Source: Gordoniibacillus chartarius (GTDB lineage Bacteria > Bacillota > Bacilli > Paenibacillales > NBRC-103111). From it: a stretch of 64,000 bases of DNA. The stretch's first letter is position 1. Each line of letters opens with the position of its first letter. This document shows, piece after piece, positions 17,705-25,429 of the stretch. The stretch is from NCBI RefSeq assembly GCF_042432825.1, contig NZ_JBHLWN010000123.1, positions 1 through 64,000 on the forward strand. The letters run 5' to 3'. The notes below the pieces were generated by a model. That model was not told the DNA's origin. It saw nothing but the letters and a program-made list of their open reading frames with translations, and ran no database searches. A program made the translations under genes and the position numbers.

Positions 17705-19275
17705 CCCTGCTTCCGAAAGTCGCCGGGCGTCATGCCCATATGCTCGCGGAACAGTCTGCTGAAATAGGCAAGCGACTTATACCCGACACGCTCGGATACC
17801 TCATAAATTTTGTATCGCGGGTCCTTCAGAAGCTTCATGGCCATCTCCATGCGCATTTTCACTACATAATCGTTAAAGGTTTCCCCGCTGTGCTCTCGGA
17901 ACAGGTAGCCCAAATGGTTTGGGGAATACGAAAAGTAGTTGGCCACCTCCTTCAGCGTGATCTCCTCCGCCAAGTGCTCCTGGACATACTTCTCGATCTG
18001 CTCGATTAAACGGCGGTTTTTACCGTTGCGGCGTATGAAAAGCCGTTCCGCGATTTCGAACAGCGTCCTGCGGAACCATGATTTAATGTCCTCAATCGTC
18101 TCGAAGCGCCGGATGAGGTCCAGATGCTCCATTTTCCAGCCCAACAGACTGGCGAACGATTCGTTTAACTGGTTGAGATAGGTTTCCAGCTTGGAGGCGA
18201 TGTGGATGGAGAAGTTGTGCACCTTGACCGGATTTTCGAAGGCCGATACCGTCTCGAACAAATCGTCCACACAGTCGCAAATCGCCACCAGCCCATAATT
18301 CGTCATCGCCTTAAAGGTAGCTTCCAGAATGGTCTGAATATCCTTCGCGTCCTCCGCCATCTTCAGCTTGCTGGCGCTTGGCGGGATCAGCCTGTTTTTG
18401 CCGATAAACATCTTGTAGCCGATCCGTTCTTTCACCTGGCGGAAGGAATGCGGGATCCCCTCCGGAAAATCGGCCGGCTCCCCGAAGCTCACCGTCACCG
18501 TAAAAGCGTGCCTGCTCCTGATCTCATGGATCAGCTCCTGCAGTTCCGCTTCCGCAAGGGATGGATCCGCCGTATATAGAAGTCCCAGCTGGGAATGCGT
18601 ATACTTGCACCATAATCCCAGGCCTCGGGCTTCGATGATCGAACCGATGGACTGAAGCTCCGCCTCCGCGCCTTGAATGCCTCCATCCTCTTCCTGCCCG
18701 TATCTCCAAAGCGCATCGTCGATCTCCACCAGTGCCGCGATGGCCTTGCCTCCCTGCACTTCGAGCGGGTATTCGGCCAGGAAAGCGCGCAGCTTCTGCG
18801 GCTCCACATCTCCTTCCAATAGATGCTGGACGAAACCGTTCTTGATAAAATCATAGGACTCCACCAGCCTGGCCGCGGCCAGAGTCTTCTGGTCCTCCTG
18901 CGCTTCGAGCTCTTGTACGACCTTTTGCATTACCTCGATGATTTCGTTATCGTCCACAGGCTTCAAGATGTACCCGTCCGCCTTCAGATGCATCGCTTGC
19001 TTGGCGTATTCAAAGTCCGAATACCCGCTGATAAACACCGTTTTCACATTCGGGTTTTTCTCCAGAGCCTTACGGGACAAGTCCAACCCGGTCAGCACCG
19101 GCATCTTGATATCCGTTACCAGAATATCGATGTCGTGATTTTCCATATACTGCAGAGCCGCCAGCGGTTTCTCTCCGCTGAATACGACCTGGACGCCAAG
19201 CTCCTCCCATGGGATCAAAACCCGAAGGCCCTCCAAATCGTAGATTTCATCATCCACCAAAACAGCCCTGTACAC
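17701..19275 (-). CDS. YesN-type response regulator, AraC-type DNA-binding domain
   Basis: A 524-residue regulator. Receiver domain at the N-terminus with acidic pocket DDE (8-10), phospho-acceptor Asp55 in LVTDIKMP and lysine in LKPVDD; a long middle region; and two AraC-type helix-turn-helix units at the C-terminus (ITLKEVANYFSYSPNHLGYLFRE and YKIYEVSERVGYKSLAYFSRLFRE). The GTG at 19275 is chosen because GGGAGG lies eight bases upstream; a GTG three codons earlier overlaps that site. It starts five bases after the lipoprotein stop. It probably activates the neighbouring uptake genes. Confidence 0.92.
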   Translation of the reverse strand: MYRAVLVDDEIYDLEGLRVLIPWEELGVQVVFSGEKPLAALQYMENHDIDILVTDIKMPVLTGLDLSRKALEKNPNVKTVFISGYSDFEYAKQAMHLKADGYILKPVDDNEIIEVMQKVVQELEAQEDQKTLAAARLVESYDFIKNGFVQHLLEGDVEPQKLRAFLAEYPLEVQGGKAIAALVEIDDALWRYGQEEDGGIQGAEAELQSIGSIIEARGLGLWCKYTHSQLGLLYTADPSLAEAELQELIHEIRSRHAFTVTVSFGEPADFPEGIPHSFRQVKERIGYKMFIGKNRLIPPSASKLKMAEDAKDIQTILEATFKAMTNYGLVAICDCVDDLFETVSAFENPVKVHNFSIHIASKLETYLNQLNESFASLLGWKMEHLDLIRRFETIEDIKSWFRRTLFEIAERLFIRRNGKNRRLIEQIEKYVQEHLAEEITLKEVANYFSYSPNHLGYLFREHSGETFNDYVVKMRMEMAMKLLKDPRYKIYEVSERVGYKSLAYFSRLFREHMGMTPGDFRKQG

Positions 19276-19280
19276 CCCGT

Positions 19281-20984
19281 TCACCTCCCGGAGAGCTTTC
19301 TTTCATTATCGTGCCACTTGGCTTCCTTCCATTTCAGCACCTTGTCATACCCCAGTCTCGCGGCCTCCTGATCGGCCTGTTGGATCAACGACAACACCTC
19401 GTTCTCGCCGGACGCAAAAAAAAGCTTGGGCACAAGCCGCTTGAATTGCTCCTTCAAATGCTGCAGGATAATGCCTTCCTCGGAGCCGGGAGCCGGATCC
19501 AAATTGGAGAAGGCGGTTAGATTCATCGAAGTCTTGAAGGACACCTCCGCTTGAGCCATCGTTGTCCAATCCTGCGCTTTTCTTGGCAGCAGCTTCTCCC
19601 TTGCGGTTTTTACGCTGTCTATATAAGTGGTGTTCCCGTTCCAATTGAATTCGCCCAGCCGAAGCTCGTCATACTTCTTGGAATCCCTGTTGAGGTACGC
19701 TTCATTCGGAATAGGCACCCCATTCTCCACTTTGTCGTAAAATAGGCCGGGCGGACCGAAAAACAGGATCCGCTGCCCCTCGGGGCTTGACGCCCAGTTC
19801 ATATAGGCAAAGATCGCCTCCGGATTTTTTGCGGAAGTTGTGATCACGTTCACGTTCCAGCCGGTCGTGTAGTAGCCGGATGGATAGATTTTGCTTCCGT
19901 CCACGCCAGCCTTGTGCAAAGGCGGGATGACCTGATAGCCGTTATCCGCATCCTTGGACTGAAGCAGGTTGTTTGCCTCCCGGCCGATCCTCTCGACAAC
20001 GGCGTCGTAAGCGCCGAATACGGCGATTTTGCCGGACATGAGCTTCTCGAGAATCTGGTCCCGGGTTTCGGTGAACAAATCCTCCGGCGCCACACCGGCG
20101 CGATACAGCCGATTGGCCTCCAAAGCCGCATCGCGGAAAGCCGGGTCCTGGTAGATGGAAGTCAATCTGTCTCCGATCGGCACGCCAAACACTTGTCCTG
20201 CGCCTGGAGAAATGAAAGCGGGTGTCCTCCCTTCCGCAGCTCCGCTGTAAAGAAATCCAAACATTTGGACTTCGGCCGCGTCACGGATTTCTCCGAATTC
20301 GAGCGGCTGCATGTCCGGGTAGTTGCTTTTCACCAGCTTCGCATAGGCCTCCAAATCATCCCAGGTTTCCAGCTTCGGCGACCCCAGCTCCTGGTAAACC
20401 TTCTTCTGTACCAGGAAGGCGGCGTTGCCGGTTCCGTTATTTCCGTTGATGAACCAGTTGGGGATTTGGTAAAGCTTCCCGTCTTCGCTTCGGAGCATGT
20501 TCAGATTTTTCTCACCGACCGTCCGGACAAATTCGGGATATTTCTCCAAATACGGATCCAGCGCAACCAGCTTGCCCATCTTCTGCAGCCGTTCCACATC
20601 CTTGCCGCGATCCGTTACGATCACTTCGGGCAATTCGCCGGAAACGATCATCGTATTCAGCTTCTGTGAGGCAGCTCCATTGGATTGGATGGGAACCACC
20701 GAGACTTTGAAATTGTCCGAAATCCATTTGGCCTGAGGGCGTTCACTCCACATCGGCGCGGAATACCAGTCGTAATTCACGAAAAGGCTGAAGGTCACCG
20801 GCTGGAGTTTTCCTTGAACCGACCCCGCAGCTAGAGTTGGGGGAAAGGAGACTGCCGATTCCCCTCCGGTCATGCTGCTATCGGGTGAAGATGAACTCGG
20901 GCCGACTCTCGAACAGGCGGCGTGCAGTAAACAAACAACCAGAATGCCAGCGAGCTGCCGTTTCCGTCCTATTTTCAGCTTCAT
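19281..20984 (-). CDS. Extracellular sugar-binding lipoprotein (second paralogue, linked to the two-component pair)
   Basis: A 567-residue LplA/YtcQ-type solute-binding protein with lipobox LLHAAC (Cys24). It is clearly paralogous to the 21314-23014 protein over its whole mature length; they share for example TPAFISPG, KIAVFGAYDAVVE, GREANN, WNVNVITTSAKNPEAIF and LDPAP. The ATG at 20984 follows GGGGGA at six bases. It is not followed by permease genes but by a YesN/YesM pair in the same operon, so it may present ligand to the sensor kinase instead of, or in addition to, feeding the upstream permeases. The ligand is probably an oligosaccharide, but which one is unknown. Confidence 0.88.
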   Translation of the reverse strand: MKLKIGRKRQLAGILVVCLLHAACSRVGPSSSSPDSSMTGGESAVSFPPTLAAGSVQGKLQPVTFSLFVNYDWYSAPMWSERPQAKWISDNFKVSVVPIQSNGAASQKLNTMIVSGELPEVIVTDRGKDVERLQKMGKLVALDPYLEKYPEFVRTVGEKNLNMLRSEDGKLYQIPNWFINGNNGTGNAAFLVQKKVYQELGSPKLETWDDLEAYAKLVKSNYPDMQPLEFGEIRDAAEVQMFGFLYSGAAEGRTPAFISPGAGQVFGVPIGDRLTSIYQDPAFRDAALEANRLYRAGVAPEDLFTETRDQILEKLMSGKIAVFGAYDAVVERIGREANNLLQSKDADNGYQVIPPLHKAGVDGSKIYPSGYYTTGWNVNVITTSAKNPEAIFAYMNWASSPEGQRILFFGPPGLFYDKVENGVPIPNEAYLNRDSKKYDELRLGEFNWNGNTTYIDSVKTAREKLLPRKAQDWTTMAQAEVSFKTSMNLTAFSNLDPAPGSEEGIILQHLKEQFKRLVPKLFFASGENEVLSLIQQADQEAARLGYDKVLKWKEAKWHDNERKLSGR

Positions 20985-21018
20985 GAACATTCCCCCAGCC
21001 TATATATGCGAGAGTTCT

Positions 21019-21066
21019 TGTAAACGTTTCCATCCCATTATTATCGTATTCACCATTCTCCGACAA
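21019..21066 (-). promoter_or_regulatory. Promoter with a CcpA-type cre site for the binding protein/YesN/YesM operon
   Basis: Minus strand: TTGTCG (21061-21066) and TAATAA (21038-21043) with a 17-base spacer, followed by TGGAAACGTTTACA (21019-21032). That 14-mer matches the cre consensus TGWNANCGNTNWCA at all but one position. A cre just downstream of the -10 would give roadblock catabolite repression. Sequence observed; CcpA binding inferred. Confidence 0.55.
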
Positions 21067-21081
21067 AAATCCTGCAACGTC

Positions 21082-21118
21082 GAACAAAGAAAGAGCCGCA
21101 GGCCTACCTACGGCTCTA
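21082..21118 (-). terminator. Terminator left from a deleted gene
   Basis: Minus strand AGAGCCGTAGG pairs with CCTGCGGCTCT and is followed by TTCTTTG. It lies 13 bases after the stop codon of the discoidin-domain remnant, to which it probably belonged. Confidence 0.75.
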
Positions 21119-21130
21119 CGCATTCAAGCG

Positions 21131-21265
21131 TTATTTCCCATCCGTGTAAACCTGGAAATCATAGATGGAATATCCCTAAGGCGCATTTCGTTTGGTGCCG
21201 TACCCGGATAAATCTGCCGTTCCTCGCACCCCACGCAATTCATAATCGCTTTCATGAATGCTGCA
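21131..21265 (-). pseudogene. Remnant of an F5/8 type C (discoidin/CBM32) carbohydrate-binding protein
   Basis: In one minus-strand frame the sequence reads ELRGVRGTADLSGYG, TKRNAP, a TAG stop, then GYSIYDFQVYTDGK and a TAA. The pattern RGT-(n)-GYS-hydrophobic-x-FxVY is the usual C-terminal end of F5/8C domains, compare RGTQYGYSLWEFEVY in the GH81 protein of this window. Only about 40 codons remain, with an internal stop and no start. The rest of the gene has been lost, leaving its terminator. A deletion scar between two transport operons is the simplest reading. Confidence 0.6.
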
Positions 21266-21295
21266 GGAAAAGAAAGTATGCTTCCATACTTTCTC
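21265..21295 (-). terminator. Terminator of the permease/binding protein operon
   Basis: Minus strand GAAAGTATG pairs with CATACTTTC around a four-base GAAG loop and is followed by TTTTCC. It begins 19 bases after the binding protein stop codon. Confidence 0.85.
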
Positions 21296-21313
21296 TTCCC
21301 GAATGATTTTCGT

Positions 21314-23014
21314 TTATTGGCCTGAAATTTTCTTCAAGTTTTCCTGCCACTGCGTCGTCTTCCATTTCAGCACCTTGTCGTAGCCGAGCTTCGTCGCCTC
21401 TTGGTCGGCTTGGGCAATAAGCGAATTGACTTCTTCATCGCTCTTGGCGAAGAAAATCTTCGGCACGACTTGTCTGAATTGGTCCTTCAACCGCTGCAGA
21501 ATGATGCCTTCCTCGGAATTCGGCGCCGGATCCAGATTGGAGAATTCCGTCATGTTCTTGGAGGTCTTGAATGTAACATTGGCTTGCGCCTGCGTCGTCC
21601 AATCTTGAACCTCCTGCGGCAGCAGCTTCTCGCGCTGCGCCTTGGTGCTGTCCACGTAGGAGGTATTGCCGTACCAGTTGAACTCGCCGATCTTGAGCTC
21701 GTCATATTTCTTGGGATCGCGTTTGATATAAGCTTCGTTTGGAACCGGAACCCCATTTTCCACCTTGTCGTAGAACAGTCCTTGCGGACCGAAGAACAGA
21801 ACCTGTTGGCCCTGCGGGCTTGTAGCCCAGTTCATGTAAGAGAAGATGGCCTCCGGATTTTTGGCGGAGGTCGTGATGACGTTAACGTTCCAGCCCAGCG
21901 TGTTATAGCCGGATGGGAACACCTTGTTTTTGTCCACACCGGATTTATGCACCGGCCAAATGACATCGTAGCCATCCTCCGGATCCGCAGCCTTCAGCAT
22001 GTTGTTGGCTTCTCGGCCGATGCCTTCGACGACGGCGTCGTAAGCGCCGAACACGGCGATTTTGCCTTTCTTCAATTTCTCGAGGATTTGATCCCGGGTT
22101 TGGGTAAACAGATCTTTCGAGGTCATTCCATCACGGAACAGCCGGCTGCTGAACATCGCTGCATCCTTGAAAGCAGGGTCCTTATAGATGGAAGTCAACT
22201 CTTTGCCGTTCGGCACCCCGAAAACTTGCCCGGATCCCGGAGAAATGAAGGCAGGGGTACGATCGTTTTCCGCACCGCTGTACAGCATACCCAACATTTG
22301 CACATCTGCTCCGTCGCGAATTTCACCGAAATCAAGCGGCACCACATCCGGGAATTTGTCCTTTACCCGTTTCGTGTAAGCCTGCAGATCCTCCCACGTT
22401 TCCAGCTTGGGGGAGCCCAGCGCTTTGTAAATTTTCTTCTCCACCAAGTATGCGCCGTTGCCGTTGCCTTGAGTGCCGCTAATATACCAGTTTGGAATCT
22501 GGTACAGCTTACCGTCGGAGCTGCGCAGCATGTTCAGCGTCTTCTCGCCAACGGTCTTGACGAATTCCGGATACTTCTCCAGATACGGATCCAGCGCTAC
22601 GAGCTTGCCGGCCTGTTGCAGACGCTCCACATCCTTGCCGCGATCCAGCACGATGACATCCGGCAGCTTGTTGGCGACGATCATGGCGTTCAGCTTCTGT
22701 GCCGCAGCCCCGTTGGACTGCACCGGATCGATTGTCACCTTCAAATTGTCGGTGATCCACTTTCCTTGAGGCCGCTCGAGCCAGTTCGGAGACGTGTACC
22801 AGTCATAGTTGACGAACAGGCTGAAGTCCACCGGCTTTACTTTCGCCTGGATATCGTTGGCGTCCGCCTTAGCCGCTACAGGTGCATTCGTCGCCGATTC
22901 CGATGCGTTGGCCGGGCTGCCTGCATCCTTGCTGCCCTGGGAGCAAGCCGTCAGCATAACGCTCGTGCTGAGAGCGCCGATCATGACCAGCATCAAGTTT
23001 CTTTTCCCGATCAT
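21314..23014 (-). CDS. Extracellular sugar-binding lipoprotein (LplA/YtcQ-like)
   Basis: A 566-residue ABC solute-binding protein with lipobox MLTAC (Cys24) after an 18-residue hydrophobic signal, and the type I binding-protein fold typical of the LplA/YtcQ family. The ATG follows GAGAGGGGT. It is third in an operon after two permeases (85-base gap) and is the obvious partner of that transporter. No ATPase gene is present; such importers usually share MsmX-like ATPases encoded elsewhere. Substrate likely a complex-polysaccharide oligosaccharide given the glycanases nearby. Confidence 0.92.
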   Translation of the reverse strand: MIGKRNLMLVMIGALSTSVMLTACSQGSKDAGSPANASESATNAPVAAKADANDIQAKVKPVDFSLFVNYDWYTSPNWLERPQGKWITDNLKVTIDPVQSNGAAAQKLNAMIVANKLPDVIVLDRGKDVERLQQAGKLVALDPYLEKYPEFVKTVGEKTLNMLRSSDGKLYQIPNWYISGTQGNGNGAYLVEKKIYKALGSPKLETWEDLQAYTKRVKDKFPDVVPLDFGEIRDGADVQMLGMLYSGAENDRTPAFISPGSGQVFGVPNGKELTSIYKDPAFKDAAMFSSRLFRDGMTSKDLFTQTRDQILEKLKKGKIAVFGAYDAVVEGIGREANNMLKAADPEDGYDVIWPVHKSGVDKNKVFPSGYNTLGWNVNVITTSAKNPEAIFSYMNWATSPQGQQVLFFGPQGLFYDKVENGVPVPNEAYIKRDPKKYDELKIGEFNWYGNTSYVDSTKAQREKLLPQEVQDWTTQAQANVTFKTSKNMTEFSNLDPAPNSEEGIILQRLKDQFRQVVPKIFFAKSDEEVNSLIAQADQEATKLGYDKVLKWKTTQWQENLKKISGQ

Positions 23015-23099
23015 CTGTATTACCCCTCTCGAAATTTCATTTCAAATGATACAAGCGGAAAACCGCCGATATCCGAATGCGACTGGCAGCAGCCGGAGG

Positions 23100-23987
23100 C
23101 TACTCCTTCAATGAGCCGACGAGCGCTCCCTTGACAAAATATTTCTGAAGGAACGGATATACCGCCAGAATGGGGAGCGTTGCCACCATCATTGTTGCCA
23201 TTTGCAGAGCTTTAACCGTGACCGTATTCTGAACCATGCTCTGTGCATGGGTATTCAGATTGGCGATCAAGGTCGCCGTTGTGCCTGCATTGATAATTTG
23301 AACCAACAGCGTCTGGAGCGGAATCAGCTCTTGACTGTTGATGAAAACCGCCGGAGTGAACCAGTCGTTCCAGAGTCCGACAGCGGTGAACAATGACAAT
23401 GTAGCCAGGACTGGACCGGAGATGGGCAGCACGATCCGGAAAAACACCCCGTAGTTGGAGCATCCGTCCATGCGCGCCGATTCCTCCAAGCCGTCCGGCA
23501 GCTCCGCAAAGAAGGTTCGGAAAATGATCATGTTGTAGACATTGACCATACCGTTAATGACAAGAAAGGCAAACGTATCGTAAAGCTTGATGGAGTGGAT
23601 CAGAACGAAGTACGGAATGAGCCCACCGCTGAAATAGAGCGTAACGACACAGATGATCATGTACATTTTTTTGAAAACAAGCCCCTTCTTGGATAGCCCG
23701 TAAGCGAACATTGCCGTGAAAAAGATCGATAAGACGGTGCCGATAACCGTTCTTAGGATGGTGATCAAGTATGCATTGAAAATGTTCTTTTCCTTGAAAA
23801 CGATCATGTAGTTCTCAACCGTGAACTCCCTGGGCCAAAAGGTTACGCCGCCCAATGAAGTATCGCTGCCGGAGTTAAACGAAATGACCAGCGAATTCCA
23901 GAACGGATAAAAGGTCACGAACGAAAGGACCAACAGCAGCAAGTAGATGATTGCGCGCAGCGTTCTATCCGAAGCACTCAATTTCAT
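23100..23987 (-). CDS. Carbohydrate ABC transporter permease (LplC/YtcP-like)
   Basis: A 295-residue inner membrane permease of the binding-protein-dependent MalG-like class: about six transmembrane helices and the cytoplasmic EAA loop EESARMDGCSNYGVFFRIVLP that contacts the ATPase. The ATG follows AAGGGG at eight bases and lies 24 bases after the partner permease. Forms a heterodimeric channel with the 24012-25007 product. Confidence 0.93.
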   Translation of the reverse strand: MKLSASDRTLRAIIYLLLLVLSFVTFYPFWNSLVISFNSGSDTSLGGVTFWPREFTVENYMIVFKEKNIFNAYLITILRTVIGTVLSIFFTAMFAYGLSKKGLVFKKMYMIICVVTLYFSGGLIPYFVLIHSIKLYDTFAFLVINGMVNVYNMIIFRTFFAELPDGLEESARMDGCSNYGVFFRIVLPISGPVLATLSLFTAVGLWNDWFTPAVFINSQELIPLQTLLVQIINAGTTATLIANLNTHAQSMVQNTVTVKALQMATMMVATLPILAVYPFLQKYFVKGALVGSLKE

Positions 23988-24011
23988 AACTGTTTCCCCT
24001 TATCCCGTTAT

Positions 24012-25007
24012 CTACCATAAGCTTGCCTTGCCTAATCTCTTGGCGATGGTGTTGGCCAGGAACAGCAGGATGATGCTCAGGATCGATTTGAAGAGCCCTG
24101 CCGCCGTAGCGTAAGAGTACCGTTGGTTAAGGATACCCATCTGGTACACATAGGTGTCGATGACTTCCGCAATCGGCGTCAGAATGCCGTTGTTCATATT
24201 TTTGGTCAGCAACAGGATGTCCTCGAACCCTGCATTCAAGATGTTGCCGATGCCAAGTATCAGGAAAATCACAATCACCGGCGAGATACCCGGAAGCGTT
24301 ACCAGGAAAATTTGCTTAAAGCGGTTCGCGCCGTCCAGCGCGGATGCCTCGTACAAAGCCGGATCGATGCCGGCGATAGCCGCCAAATAAACGATGGAGC
24401 CGAATCCGATTTCTTTCCAAACCCCGACGGATACGAGGATTCCCCAGAAATATTCGGGAATGGACATCCAGTTCACCGGTTCGCGAACCAGGGAGAACTT
24501 CAACAGCACTTCGTTAACCGGTCCGTTATCGACCGCCAGCATGGAGAAGACCAGCCCGGATACCACCACCCACGAAATGAAGTGCGGGATATACGTAATC
24601 GTCTGAACCGTCCGTTTGAAGACCATATTGCCGATTTCATTCAGCATAAGAGCCAGGATGATCGGAGCCGGAAAGCCGACGGCAAGCTTCAGCAGGCTGA
24701 TACAAAACGTATTGCGTATAATGTCCCAGAATTCCGGCGATTCGAAGAACATCCTGAAGTGGGTCATTCCCACCCAGGGGCTTGCCGCAAACCCTTTGAA
24801 CAGGTTGTACTCCTTAAAGGCGATCAGTACCCCCCACATGGGAATATAACTGAAAACCAAGATGAACAAGATGGACGGCAAAACCATGGATTGGTATTCC
24901 CATTGCCGGAAGAAACGCCTCCATAGGTTTTCCTCTTTGCGGACAACCGCACTAGTGGGCGCAAGCCGCTCTACTTCCGTCGATTCGGTTTGCGCTTCGC
25001 TTCTCAT
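24012..25007 (-). CDS. Carbohydrate ABC transporter permease (LplB-like)
   Basis: A 331-residue permease with a hydrophilic N-terminal tail, about six transmembrane helices and the EAA loop EASALDGANRFKQIFLVTLPG. First gene of the importer operon (permease, permease, binding protein). The ATG at 25007 follows GAGAGGGTGG. The nearest regulator is the YesN/YesM pair downstream; the gene is divergent from the GH81 glucanase gene, so both may respond to the same oligosaccharide signal. Confidence 0.93.
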   Translation of the reverse strand: MRSEAQTESTEVERLAPTSAVVRKEENLWRRFFRQWEYQSMVLPSILFILVFSYIPMWGVLIAFKEYNLFKGFAASPWVGMTHFRMFFESPEFWDIIRNTFCISLLKLAVGFPAPIILALMLNEIGNMVFKRTVQTITYIPHFISWVVVSGLVFSMLAVDNGPVNEVLLKFSLVREPVNWMSIPEYFWGILVSVGVWKEIGFGSIVYLAAIAGIDPALYEASALDGANRFKQIFLVTLPGISPVIVIFLILGIGNILNAGFEDILLLTKNMNNGILTPIAEVIDTYVYQMGILNQRYSYATAAGLFKSILSIILLFLANTIAKRLGKASLW

Positions 25008-25429
25008 ATCGCACCACCCTCTCTTCTCCTCTTTATGTGTTTATGGTAACGTAACGATCCTTGGCATTCTAGAACACCAATTAACGATTGTTTTACTTAA
25101 TCAATGACATTAAGGAAACGAATTGCTTCGGCAAATCCTTGCGACGGATCGCCCTGAAAATATGGAGATTCGACCCGTTCTGAAACGCTCCGTCTCCGTG
25201 GAAACAATCGCTTCCTTTAATAGCGACGAAATAACGGGGTATCGATCATCAAAAACCGTGGATTCGTATGCAAAATCGTTGAATCGTTGAATTGAATACG
25301 ATGGGAAATCGGAATATCGTGAAGTTATCACCATAGACGCAAATACACCTCGTGTTGAAATGTCGAAACCAAGAAAAGGAGTGATACTGTCGTTTTTGCT
25401 CGTCAAAACTATTAAGGAGGAAATCGTTC
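25008..25429. other. Divergent regulatory region, importer operon / GH81 glucanase
   Basis: About 420 bases between divergent start codons. No convincing -35/-10 pair could be fixed on either strand, although a TAGAAT -10-like hexamer occurs near 25065 on the minus strand. Open frames inside have no recognisable protein sequence. This is where a YesN-type activator would be expected to bind both operons. Confidence 0.3.

Noticed and set aside
21401..23134. 577-codon plus-strand frame opposite the binding lipoprotein
   Set aside because: Antisense shadow of a clear solute-binding protein; no ribosome binding site.
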